From Lachnospiraceae bacterium (GTDB taxonomy: Bacteria; Bacillota; Clostridia; Lachnospirales; Lachnospiraceae): 64,000 nucleotides of DNA. Shown here piece by piece: positions 17,604 to 25,931 of this stretch. Below the pieces are notes generated by a model, which searched no databases, was not told the origin of the DNA, and saw nothing but the letters and a program-made list of their open reading frames with translations. A program made the position numbers and the translations under genes. Position 1 is the first letter of the stretch. Every line of letters starts with the position of its first letter. The stretch spans positions 1 to 64,000 of the forward strand of contig JAILIS010000007.1 of the NCBI GenBank assembly GCA_024695145.1, given 5' to 3'.

Positions 17604-19531
17604 CAGGGTCCGTCGTTCATCATCATCTCAAAATCGCTCATAAGCTCACCCGCTTCACTGTTGACAAGAACGGTCATGCCCTCCTTGATATCCGGCGATA
17701 TTACCTCGGTGTAATAATCACCTTCAAGGCCGATCTGTACAGGGATCTGTCTGCTGTTGGCGGGTCTGTTCGCAAACGCATCGTCGCTCTTATCCTTGCC
17801 GTCCTCACCGGTTGCGGTTTCAGGCTTATCCTCTGATTTGTTGAGTATACCGTCAAGACCGATGACATCAATTCCGTTACTCTTGCTGTCGGTCTGCGCG
17901 GCCGCTGATTTGTCCACAACGTAGATATAGTGTGCTCCGCCTTCCTTCTCCTCTATCGCGTCGTAAGGAACCGCAAGAACATCTTTGTGTATGTCAACGA
18001 TGAAGTTGAGCTTTGCGCTCATCCCGAGCCTTAAACGGTTGTCCTTGTTGATGACGTCAATCTTTACCTCAAATGTGGTATCTGTTGCCGCAGAGTTTCC
18101 ATTCTGCGCAGTGGCTGTGGGCGCTATAAAAGTCACACGGCCCTCAAGCTCATCCTCTCCGGTGGCATCGGTCATGATCACCACTCTCTGTCCGAGAGTC
18201 ACGTTATTGATATCATACTCATCGACCTGTGTGGTGACCTCCAGGACATCGACCGCCTGGATCGTCATCAGCGCTCCGGTCGTAGCCTGATATCCGTTAC
18301 CTTCCTGCGCATTGACAGTTGTAACAAGACCCGATATCGGCGCCGTGACTATATAATTGTCAAGAGAGTCTATCCTCTCCTCTTTCTGTCTCTCGAGGTT
18401 CTTGACGTTATCGTTTGCGGTAACGTTTCCCTTGTTGTAATCATAATCGTACTTGGCAGTGTTGTAATATGCGTCATATCCGGCTTTGTTTGATTTGCTC
18501 ACCGCATCATCATACGTGCGCATCGCGTTGTCCACCTTGGTCTGGGCCGATGTGATGCTTGCATTGTATGAGAGGATGCTGTTGTCGTAGCCTTTTATTG
18601 TGGTTTCGTATTCGGTGACCTTTGAATTCAGTTCCGATATCCGGTTTGAAAAGTTATAATCCGCATCCAGTTCCTGGGCATTGTATATCACGTCTTCCGG
18701 TGTTTTTTCATCCTTATGAAAAGGATGGCCTTCCGCTTTCCACAGGTTATACTGTACCGTCAGTGCCTCAAGCTCTTCTTTTTTGCTGTCAATATTATTT
18801 TTCGCCTCATCATACTTCTGCAGAAAATCAGACTTCTTTTTGACTTCCGTCTGCAGGTCGTCCTCTGCCTTTTGCATATCCTGTGCCGCTCTGTCCACCG
18901 AAATATAGGTGTTGTTCAGATTATACGATTCGGTACCGTAACTGCTGTTGTGCACATTCTCCCTGTTGCCGGAGTCAAGTGCCTTTGTCTGCTTGGCCTC
19001 GTCTATATCCTCATCAAGCTGGTTAATCTTCTTGTTGATGTCTTCCCTTGAGAACGTCACGACTACATCACCCTGACTGACCATATCGCCGACCTTATAA
19101 TTAACCTCGTCGATCTTTACACCCGAAAGAGGACTTGTCAGTGTCCTGACGTCCTTACTCTGGATCGTTCCGGTCGTGGCTATGGTGCTCGAGATGTCCA
19201 TCCTCTTTATCTGTTCTTCCTGGGTGGATCCTGCAAGCGCTTCTTTGAGCTTGTTAGCGGTCTGTATAGACTTGATGATCACGAACGCAACTACAGCGAT
19301 GATGATCAGGATTATGATCAGCCACTTCACCCATTTCTTCTTTTTCCGCACGGTAAACATGCGCTGATCACCGGGATCATCCTTCTTTGCGTCTGATTTG
19401 ATCTCTTCCGAGATATCTACTAGATCTGCATCTTTTGCGGCAGTTTCTTCTTCCGCAGTTTTTATTGCGGCAGTTTTCACCTCGTCAGCTTTAACGTTTT
19501 CGCTGACCTGTCTGTCCCCATTATCACTCAA
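17603..19531 (-). CDS. HlyD/MacA-type efflux adaptor with long coiled coil
   Basis: 642 residues from a TTG at 19531, chosen because GGAGGGTG lies 7 bp before it; the longer frame has no ribosome site. An acidic N-tail (about 50 residues in the cytosol) precedes a basic patch and one transmembrane helix (WVKWLIIILIIIAVVAFVII), then the lipoyl half GTIQSKDVRTLTSPLSGVK, an unusually long helical hairpin (about 180-370, Lys/Asp/Asn/Tyr-rich), the second lipoyl half ISGLVTTVNAQEGN, and the barrel domain ending TVLVNSEAGELM. It would link the MacB permease to the outer face of the wall. The C-terminal part has a Ser/Asp-rich insertion. Confidence 0.92.
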   Translation of the reverse strand: MSDNGDRQVSENVKADEVKTAAIKTAEEETAAKDADLVDISEEIKSDAKKDDPGDQRMFTVRKKKKWVKWLIIILIIIAVVAFVIIKSIQTANKLKEALAGSTQEEQIKRMDISSTIATTGTIQSKDVRTLTSPLSGVKIDEVNYKVGDMVSQGDVVVTFSREDINKKINQLDEDIDEAKQTKALDSGNRENVHNSSYGTESYNLNNTYISVDRAAQDMQKAEDDLQTEVKKKSDFLQKYDEAKNNIDSKKEELEALTVQYNLWKAEGHPFHKDEKTPEDVIYNAQELDADYNFSNRISELNSKVTEYETTIKGYDNSILSYNASITSAQTKVDNAMRTYDDAVSKSNKAGYDAYYNTAKYDYDYNKGNVTANDNVKNLERQKEERIDSLDNYIVTAPISGLVTTVNAQEGNGYQATTGALMTIQAVDVLEVTTQVDEYDINNVTLGQRVVIMTDATGEDELEGRVTFIAPTATAQNGNSAATDTTFEVKIDVINKDNRLRLGMSAKLNFIVDIHKDVLAVPYDAIEEKEGGAHYIYVVDKSAAAQTDSKSNGIDVIGLDGILNKSEDKPETATGEDGKDKSDDAFANRPANSRQIPVQIGLEGDYYTEVISPDIKEGMTVLVNSEAGELMSDFEMMMNDGP

Positions 19532-19710
19532 GTTCTCACCCTCCGGATTGCGGCACGCAAAACATCTGTGCCGTAAACAAACAACACAAAATATTGTACT
19601 ACCTTTTTTGCTCTTATACAACATAATGATCGGAAAAACCGCAAACAAACGAGCCTGGCCGATCACATATGCAAGCGTATGTGACTGCGCGGAGATTTGT
19701 GTACGGAGAT

Positions 19711-19739
19711 TTGTGTGCAAAAGAAGGTTCTGCTACAAT
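19711..19739 (+). promoter_or_regulatory. Promoter placing a start point at the ATG of the next gene
   Basis: TTGTGT at 19711-19716 and TACAAT at 19734-19739 with 17 bp between. The usual start point, 7 bp past the -10 box, falls on the ATG at 19746, which has no near ribosome site. Confidence 0.55.
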
Positions 19740-19745
19740 ATTGGC

Positions 19746-20153
19746 ATGGAAACCCAAAGAGAATACAAAGACGGAAACAGAGATTATAAATACGGGATCA
19801 ACGTAAATAAATGGTGCCGGGAACACGAACAATATGTAAGCCGGATGATGAACGAAGACCTTGAAGCAGCAGAATTGCGGCAGCTTCGGGAACTTCACGA
19901 GAAGAAACTTGCATGGCTTATGCACGAGCGGCTGATCCATCTGATCGTTTTGCTGATCACGGTGATCCTCACCCTGTTTTCTCTGGCACTCCTTATGTTC
20001 CTTCCCGAGACCGCTCCGGCATCTCTCGTTATGTTCCTGATCGTTTTCGTGCTGCTGATCTTTTATGTGCGGCATTACTTTTTCCTGGAGAACACCGTCC
20101 AGCGGTGGTATATGACAGATGAAGAACTTTCTGAAAAAAATCCCGATACGTAG
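19746..20153 (+). CDS. Small two-helix membrane protein, unknown
   Basis: 135 residues. The longer open frame starting at 19398 runs back over the adaptor gene on the other strand and is not real; ATG 19746 begins a Glu/Lys/Arg-rich cytosolic part of about 55 residues (a likely helix: AAELRQLRELHEKKLAW), followed by two transmembrane helices (about 62-84 and 89-108) and a short tail with NTVQRWYMTDEEL. No family is recognised. It overlaps the DUF2752 gene by 35 bp, so they are one unit. There is no ribosome site in the normal window; see the leaderless finding. Confidence 0.7.
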   Translation: METQREYKDGNRDYKYGINVNKWCREHEQYVSRMMNEDLEAAELRQLRELHEKKLAWLMHERLIHLIVLLITVILTLFSLALLMFLPETAPASLVMFLIVFVLLIFYVRHYFFLENTVQRWYMTDEELSEKNPDT

Positions 20154-20541
20154 GCTGCTGCCGGTGGCCGCCGGACTTCTCATATTTCTTATCATGTTCC
20201 TGCTTAAGATCTACAGGTGCCCTCTCGACTTTTTTGTCGGGATCCCCTGTCCGCTCTGCGGGATCACGAGGGCATTCATGGCTCTTGCCAAAGGAGATGT
20301 TGCACTCGCGTTTTACTACCATCCGCTGTGGCCCATCGCACCTTTTGCAGCTGCCTTTCTTCTGCTGACATGCTTTGATGTGATAGACCCGCCGCAGAAA
20401 GTGTTCAACACTTTTCTTATCGTTCTTAGCATCCTTCTTGTCGTATGTTTTATCATACGACATATGATGCACTCCCCTGTCGTGCAGGTACACCTCGAAA
20501 GCTCCTTCTTCGGACGCGCCATAAACAGGCTACTCGAATGA
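20119..20541 (+). CDS. DUF2752 membrane protein
   Basis: 140 residues with three to four hydrophobic helices. The family motif is seen as GIPCPLCGITRAFMALAKGD (Cys-Pro-x-Cys-Gly-xx-Arg), followed by YHPLWPIAP. Function of the family is unknown. It overlaps the preceding membrane-protein gene and is convergent with the TM2 gene. DUF2752 and TM2 genes lie side by side in several Firmicutes, which suggests but does not prove a joint role. Confidence 0.88.
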   Translation: MKNFLKKIPIRRLLPVAAGLLIFLIMFLLKIYRCPLDFFVGIPCPLCGITRAFMALAKGDVALAFYYHPLWPIAPFAAAFLLLTCFDVIDPPQKVFNTFLIVLSILLVVCFIIRHMMHSPVVQVHLESSFFGRAINRLLE

Positions 20542-20580
20542 CAAAAAAAGAGCCGGAACCCTTGGAAGGATCCCGACTCC
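20542..20580 (-). terminator. Intrinsic terminator after the TM2 gene
   Basis: On the minus strand GAGTCGG / CCGGCTC (one G-T pair) encloses GGATCCTT / AAGGGTTCC and is followed by seven T residues. It ends the TM2 gene and may slow the convergent DUF2752 transcript. Confidence 0.7.
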
Positions 20581-20602
20581 TTACATCGTTTGATTTTCTC
20601 TA

Positions 20603-20842
20603 TTAAGCGCTGTACTGTCCGTCGATGAAAACAAACTCGTTCTCTGAACCGTATGCCTGTCCGTACGCCTTAACCATAGCGATGATCCAGTCAACAGTTG
20701 TCCAGATGCCGCATCCTCCGCATGTGATAAGCTTAAGGACTCCGAGTCCGATCTGACCTCTTACGAATCTGTCGATCCCAAGTGATCCGAGAAGGAATGT
20801 GAACACCCATGTAAATACATTCTTATCAAATCTTTTTTCCAT
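20603..20842 (-). CDS. TM2-domain membrane protein
   Basis: 79 residues from ATG 20842, chosen because AGGAGGAG lies just before it. Two short hydrophobic segments with the TM2 signature: FLLGSLGIDRFVRGQIGLG, then KLITCGGCGIWTTVDWI. The domain is widespread in bacteria and animals, and its molecular role in bacteria is not known. It has its own terminator and faces the DUF2752 gene. Confidence 0.9.
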   Translation of the reverse strand: MEKRFDKNVFTWVFTFLLGSLGIDRFVRGQIGLGVLKLITCGGCGIWTTVDWIIAMVKAYGQAYGSENEFVFIDGQYSA

Positions 20843-20948
20843 TTTTCTCCTCCTGATAAAAATATAAAACAAAAATCCCTAACATTTAAATTTTACTTCG
20901 TGAAGTCCGCATTGTCAAGTGGGTGGGGCTATGTGACTCTTTTACGGA

Positions 20949-21932
20949 TCATCGTTTGTCCCTGTCGATAAATTCCAGGAAAACGACCGTGATCACGGCA
21001 AATACGGCTCCCAGTACTATAATGTATATCCAGGCTGTAAAAAGGTTCTCAAAAGTTGCTTCAAAATCGGCCCTCTGATTTGTCTCACTGAGCTTTTGAA
21101 TGACGGTATCCTTCATTCCCTGCTCGTCAATGACGTTCATGACATCCTTTATCGTCACTCCGCCACCTATATCGATCCTGTCGCCGCCCGATGACATCCT
21201 GTTCCATATCATCACGGCCGGCAGTTCGTTGTAGTCGGAAATGACACAAAGGCTTTGTACTCCCCATTTGGAGATCATCAGATCCGTCGCATCCGAAATG
21301 GATTGCGGAAGTGCGATAAATCCCGAGAATACAAGCTGTATTATGAGCATGAACGGCATGACTGTCATCGCAGCCATTTCGGAATGCACTATCGCCGATA
21401 TCATAAGCGCCATAAGATCCGCGGCATATGTCACAAGAAACAGCGTAATAAAAAGTTCGACTGTAAAACCGGTGCCGGCCTGTGATCCGGCCTGATCAAG
21501 AACCGAGTTAAAGACTGTCTCCTGCGGATAAGCAACTCCCGTAACACCGAGCACAAAGATCGTTATGGCGCACTGAGCCGCACACAGAAGGGCCTGATAT
21601 ATCAGCTGGGCACCGACATAAGATGTGATATGCATCCCTGCCCTGTGCTCTCTCTTTATTACAGCTCTCTCCCTGCATATTGACTGGATCGAATTAAAGA
21701 ATCCGTTCCATATGCATACACATGTCAGAGCGAACGTTCCCTGAAAGGTTCCTTCCATCGTCCGGAACAGTCCTCTTCCGACCGCAAGGGATACCAGACC
21801 GGCTATGACGGCAGACATCGGAAGTACTTTCCAGTCGTTCTGAAGCACGAATAATCTGAACAGTTTATTCAGATATATGATCAGCTGTCTGAAGCGGCCT
21901 ATATGTTTCAGATCATTCTCAGATTCACGCAT
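20949..21932 (-). CDS. ABCG-like (ABC-2 type) transporter permease
   Basis: 327 residues with about six helices. The cytosolic coupling region between helices 2 and 3 has WNGFFNSIQSICRERAVIK followed by REHRAGMHITSYVGAQL, the pattern of ABCG-type half transporters; the rest is hydrophobic, with a larger outer loop (about 225-290) before the last helix. It overlaps the ATPase gene by 8 bp. With it, this would form an exporter (lipid, peptide or drug); the substrate is unknown. It is the last gene of a long leftward run. Confidence 0.87.
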   Translation of the reverse strand: MRESENDLKHIGRFRQLIIYLNKLFRLFVLQNDWKVLPMSAVIAGLVSLAVGRGLFRTMEGTFQGTFALTCVCIWNGFFNSIQSICRERAVIKREHRAGMHITSYVGAQLIYQALLCAAQCAITIFVLGVTGVAYPQETVFNSVLDQAGSQAGTGFTVELFITLFLVTYAADLMALMISAIVHSEMAAMTVMPFMLIIQLVFSGFIALPQSISDATDLMISKWGVQSLCVISDYNELPAVMIWNRMSSGGDRIDIGGGVTIKDVMNVIDEQGMKDTVIQKLSETNQRADFEATFENLFTAWIYIIVLGAVFAVITVVFLEFIDRDKR

Positions 21933-23265
21933 TTTCGGCCTCCGTCGATAACTGCTCCATCACATCGCTGTACTTCTCCACGAATTCGTCTGCCCTTCCT
22001 TCGCCGCCTTCGTCTTTCTGATTGATGCAGCGAAGTATATCCTCCATGGAATTCCTTCCAAAGAACTCATATGACTCACCGACCGGTCCGTAGTATGCAA
22101 GACGGCCTGTAAGGGCAGCATCCTTTGCAAGGACGATAACATCATCAAACAGATCTATTACCCTGTCGGGTGTGTGCGTTATCACTATTACGATCCTGCC
22201 TTCATCCGCAATGCCTCTCAGCGTCTGAAACAGATTTCTTGCCACTACTCCGTCAAGACCCGAATCAGGCTCATCAAGTATGAACAGCGTAGGATCGGAT
22301 ATAAGTTCGAGTGCGATCGACAGTCTTTTTCTCTGTCCTCCGGAAAGCTTGCCCACCTGACTTTTTGCCACTGATGACAGTCCGAGCTTTTCCATCACAA
22401 GCGACACTCTTTCTTTTTTTTCATTACGGGGCATATTTGCCGGAAGACGGAGATTTGCCGTATCGTATAAAGTCATGCGGACCGTATCGCTTGTTCTCAT
22501 CAGATCCTGCTGCGGAACAAACCCGAGATCGTATTTCATGCTTTCGTAATTATTGTAGAAATTCCTTCCCCGCAGGATAATTTCGGCGTTTGCCTTCTCA
22601 TATCCGGTCACGGCATTGAGAAATGTAGTCTTGCCGGCACCGGAGCCGCCGAGGAGAAGCACCATATGTCCGACAGGTATGGACAGATGTATGTCTTTTA
22701 ACAGGTATGCTTTTTTGCCCAGATTCATTACGGTCCTGTCAGTCAGATTGACCGTCAGCCCGTTCTGTACAGCTTCTATCGAAGCCTCACTTATCTTTGC
22801 CGCCTTTTCAAAATCCGTTTCCGATACGGTTTTATGAACCGGCATGAATTTCGGAGAAATACCCCATATCATGGACGTGATCCCGGGAAAAAACAGCCAC
22901 AGCCACGTCCATCTGCGTTTTTGGCAGAAAACATCACACAGGGCTATGAATATCCTGATACCGAACAGGAGACAGGCCATCCAGAGGGCAAATGCCACTA
23001 TAAGCCACATGATCTCCACGGGTGAACCCTCTTTAAACATGGACCTCATCAGATTCGCGAGAACCCTGCATACCGCAAGTATGAAATAGGTTCTCCCGTC
23101 CTCTTCCCTTTCGGCTTCCACCGCAAGAAAATACTGCTGAAGGCCGGGAATAAAACTGTAAATTCCCTTTATCCCGTCTTTTCGAAAGATAAGGGCGCAG
23201 CCTATCCCGGTGATCAGCCACTCAAAGAAATAAAAATTAAGGCTGATGTAATCAACAATGTTCAT
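21925..23265 (-). CDS. ABCG-like ATPase with an N-terminal membrane domain
   Basis: 446 residues. The first 140 form about four transmembrane helices, which is unusual because ABC ATPases normally have none at the N-terminus; the ATPase follows at about 165-400. Walker A is GGSGAGKTT, the signature is LSGGQRKRLSIALELI, Walker B is LFILDEPDSGLDG, and the switch is ITHTPDRV. The signature and following sequence are ABCG-like. The stop of the short membrane protein upstream is only 24 bp away with no terminator, so this pair seems to be read together with the DUF3798 importer. Confidence 0.88.
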   Translation of the reverse strand: MNIVDYISLNFYFFEWLITGIGCALIFRKDGIKGIYSFIPGLQQYFLAVEAEREEDGRTYFILAVCRVLANLMRSMFKEGSPVEIMWLIVAFALWMACLLFGIRIFIALCDVFCQKRRWTWLWLFFPGITSMIWGISPKFMPVHKTVSETDFEKAAKISEASIEAVQNGLTVNLTDRTVMNLGKKAYLLKDIHLSIPVGHMVLLLGGSGAGKTTFLNAVTGYEKANAEIILRGRNFYNNYESMKYDLGFVPQQDLMRTSDTVRMTLYDTANLRLPANMPRNEKKERVSLVMEKLGLSSVAKSQVGKLSGGQRKRLSIALELISDPTLFILDEPDSGLDGVVARNLFQTLRGIADEGRIVIVITHTPDRVIDLFDDVIVLAKDAALTGRLAYYGPVGESYEFFGRNSMEDILRCINQKDEGGEGRADEFVEKYSDVMEQLSTEAENA

Positions 23266-23289
23266 GTATTTCCTCTCAGCAAAGATATG

Positions 23290-23757
23290 CTACACATCAT
23301 CGCTTATCTCGAACTCGTCGATGACTACCTCTTCGTCCTCATCTTCTTCCTCTGCCGCGATCGGAACGAACTCAGACATATATGCCTCCGCCGGAAGGCC
23401 TGCCATGAGAGCCGGGACGTTGATGACAATACCGTCCATGCTGTAAGGCACAGGCATGCTGACTTTGTGTGCATGGGATTCCCCGCCTTTTTCATCCGTT
23501 ATCTCAACGGTAACGGTAAGAGTCTGACCCATCAGATCCGTCATGCCTCTGTCATCACTTTCGAGCTTTGCGACCTTCTCCTTGTCCTTTATGACAACAA
23601 CCTTATAGAAGGCTTCATATTCCTTGCCGTCGTATTCGGCATCCTTATTGTCAAAATATACCGTATGGCCGCGTCCGATAACGAACATCACCGCAGCGAG
23701 TGCAAGTATCAGTATGATGGCCAGTGCGCGGAATAAAAACTGTCTTTTATTTTTCAT
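23290..23757 (-). CDS. Short membrane-anchored protein closing the importer genes
   Basis: 155 residues: a basic start, one helix (about 9-27) and an outer beta-rich domain with YFDNKDAEYDGKEYEAFYKV and ITDEKGGESHAHKVSMPVPY. The last 25 residues are strongly acidic. The ATG overlaps the stop of the second permease by 4 bp (ATGA-type), so it belongs to the transporter unit. I do not assign a family with confidence; its position suggests an accessory part of the importer. No lipobox or catalytic motif is seen. Confidence 0.78.
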   Translation of the reverse strand: MKNKRQFLFRALAIILILALAAVMFVIGRGHTVYFDNKDAEYDGKEYEAFYKVVVIKDKEKVAKLESDDRGMTDLMGQTLTVTVEITDEKGGESHAHKVSMPVPYSMDGIVINVPALMAGLPAEAYMSEFVPIAAEEEDEDEEVVIDEFEISDDV

Positions 23758-24863
23758 GAGTTCTCACCTCCGGCAGGTGATTCGGCATCCTGCTCCTCCT
23801 GAAGTCTCTGCGATGCCGCGCTCTTTGCTCTTCTCTTGTTTGTCTCGTACATGATGAGAGCAACGGTGATTACCGCATATGAAACAAACACGCGGAAGTA
23901 TTCACCTATCATCGAGTCCCCGGTTATATAGGCACCGGCTCTCGGAGCCACGATGAACATCGTGTGAAAGAGCACTACACCCAGGAACACGTTTCCGATA
24001 GAAGCCTTGTCAACGCTCGCGCCTCCGACGAGGAGCGCCGCGATACAGAACATACCGATCTGGCTGTGCGCCGTATATGTCGCGATATTTCCCATGTTCT
24101 GAAGATATATGATCATGCCGAGGCCGGCGAGCACGGTGGAGATGACGATGGAGATGATCCTCGTACGTTCCACGTTGATACCCGCATCCCTTGCGACTTC
24201 CATATCCTGTCCGACCGCTCTCATGTCCTGACCGAGCTTTGTCCTGCGAAACCAAACGATAACAAGGCACATAACAGCGATGATGATGAATGTGAGCACC
24301 GGTATCTTGACTCCGCCGATCGTGACGGCCAGCATATTGTCAAGTTTCTGTCTCATGGACAGAAGCGATACCGTATTACGTATTCCGTATCCTCTCGGAA
24401 GCTTGATCGTGGAGTGCTTGATCGGGATAACGCTTCCCATCAGGTACAGTACGATGAGCTGGTATATACCGTTTACAAAGAATGCCATGATATAGCTTGT
24501 GATCATCTCACGGCCTTTTGCTCGGTTAAGGATCTTTCCGCAGAATATCCCGAGAAGAACGGATATCGGAACCGAAATGATCGCCGCGAGTATCATTCCC
24601 GGTACGGAAACGATCTGCCAGTCGCATACGAGTATCAGCGCGATCTCCGCAGCCATGGCACCGAGAGTCATTCCGAAGTTAAGGCCCATGCCGGCCATGA
24701 TGGGGATGAGCAGACTCAGGATCAGAAACGCATTACGTCCCATCCTCGTAACGATCTCGTTGACCAGCATCTTCGGTGACAGTCCCGACAGCGGGATACA
24801 GATCGCACATATTATTATGAACATTATAGGCACGGAGGCCTGTCTCAGATTTATCTTTTTCAT
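23754..24863 (-). CDS. RbsC/YufQ-like ABC importer permease 2
   Basis: 369-residue permease of the branched ribose/nucleoside type (BPD_transp_2), with about nine helices. The conserved GLNFGMTLGAMAAEIALIL near the N-terminus and the coupling region RAVGQDMEVARDAGINVERTR are visible. The C-terminal tail (RAKSAASQRLQEEQDAE) is polar. It overlaps the other permease by 4 bp and the short protein by 4 bp. Two different permeases form the channel as a pair in this importer type. Confidence 0.93.
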   Translation of the reverse strand: MKKINLRQASVPIMFIIICAICIPLSGLSPKMLVNEIVTRMGRNAFLILSLLIPIMAGMGLNFGMTLGAMAAEIALILVCDWQIVSVPGMILAAIISVPISVLLGIFCGKILNRAKGREMITSYIMAFFVNGIYQLIVLYLMGSVIPIKHSTIKLPRGYGIRNTVSLLSMRQKLDNMLAVTIGGVKIPVLTFIIIAVMCLVIVWFRRTKLGQDMRAVGQDMEVARDAGINVERTRIISIVISTVLAGLGMIIYLQNMGNIATYTAHSQIGMFCIAALLVGGASVDKASIGNVFLGVVLFHTMFIVAPRAGAYITGDSMIGEYFRVFVSYAVITVALIMYETNKRRAKSAASQRLQEEQDAESPAGGENS

Positions 24864-25921
24864 CTTGAACCCTCCGTCTTTCTCGTAAGCGCGAACAGTA
24901 TCATGCCCATTGAGGCGATGATCCTGATGACCTCGGACATATCCATATGTATCATGTTGTTCATGACGGTCGGGGTCATGGTGACTATTCCCTGGAACAG
25001 TATCGTTCCGACGATAACGTTCATTATGCTCGCCTTGTTCACGCTCGCGCCGCCGATCAGTATGGCTGATACGGCCGGAAGAGCCATGTAAAAGGGAGCC
25101 ATGTAGAGCTGTATGAATCCGAAGCCCTGTTCATATACAAGAATGCCTACTGCCGCAAGCCATGTGGACATCACAACGGAGAGCATCCTGATCCTGTCGA
25201 CGTTCACGCCCGCTGCCTTCGCAAAGGCGGGATTGGAACCGACAGCAGTCATCGCCGTTCCGGTCTTGGTGTGAAGAAATGCCCAGATCGCAAAAGCGAG
25301 CAGCGCAAAGAAGAGAAGCGTTCCCGTAGGTATCGAGATATTTCCTATGTTGATCTGCGCGATCCCCGCGAGAGCCTGATCAAAGTATCCTTCGAGCGAT
25401 ATCGTGGTACGAAGGCCTTTACCCGCAAGTCCCCATACCATGTTGGGGCTGCTGTAAGGAAGCACCAGCCACATCATGCACATGAGCGATACGGACGAAA
25501 ATCCGACGTATGTGGCTATCATCATCTCTCCGCCTTTGATCTTGTTGAGAAGCCATCCGTAGAGCATCCCGAATACGAGTGCGAACGGTGTCGCGATCAG
25601 TATGGCGGCCACAAACGACATCGCACCGGTAAATCCGAGCTCGATCGACATCGTCGCTCCGAGCAGTCCCGATATGATACCGAGCGGCAGCCCGAAGTTC
25701 AGTCCGCAGCCGGAATGTACCATCGGCACCATCGCGAGCACGAGTATCCCGTTCCACGAAAACCGGTTGATTATGTTCGATATCTGTGTGGGAAGGTCCG
25801 CTCCCACAAACGGTGCCATTATAAGAAGCAGAACAAGGAACCCCGTGATGATAAGACGGGGCAGTCCGAATTCCGCAACGGAATCTTTTATCCTGTCTTT
25901 AAACGTAATACTTTCTTCCAT
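24860..25921 (-). CDS. RbsC-like ABC importer permease 1
   Basis: 353 residues with about nine helices and the same family features as its neighbour: GCGLNFGLPLGIISGLLGA and the coupling stretch TAVGSNPAFAKAAGVNVDRIR. The N-tail is cytosolic and charged. It lies 10 bp after the ATPase gene and overlaps the other permease by 4 bp. Sequence alone does not tell the substrate; the type carries sugars, nucleosides or autoinducer-like compounds in known cases. Confidence 0.93.
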   Translation of the reverse strand: MEESITFKDRIKDSVAEFGLPRLIITGFLVLLLIMAPFVGADLPTQISNIINRFSWNGILVLAMVPMVHSGCGLNFGLPLGIISGLLGATMSIELGFTGAMSFVAAILIATPFALVFGMLYGWLLNKIKGGEMMIATYVGFSSVSLMCMMWLVLPYSSPNMVWGLAGKGLRTTISLEGYFDQALAGIAQINIGNISIPTGTLLFFALLAFAIWAFLHTKTGTAMTAVGSNPAFAKAAGVNVDRIRMLSVVMSTWLAAVGILVYEQGFGFIQLYMAPFYMALPAVSAILIGGASVNKASIMNVIVGTILFQGIVTMTPTVMNNMIHMDMSEVIRIIASMGMILFALTRKTEGSR

Positions 25922-25931
25922 TTCGATCCCC

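Noticed and set aside
23964..24779. Plus-strand frame of 271 codons opposite a permease gene
   Set aside because: Rich in His, Asp and Arg as expected of an antisense membrane gene; the permease on the other strand has full family features.
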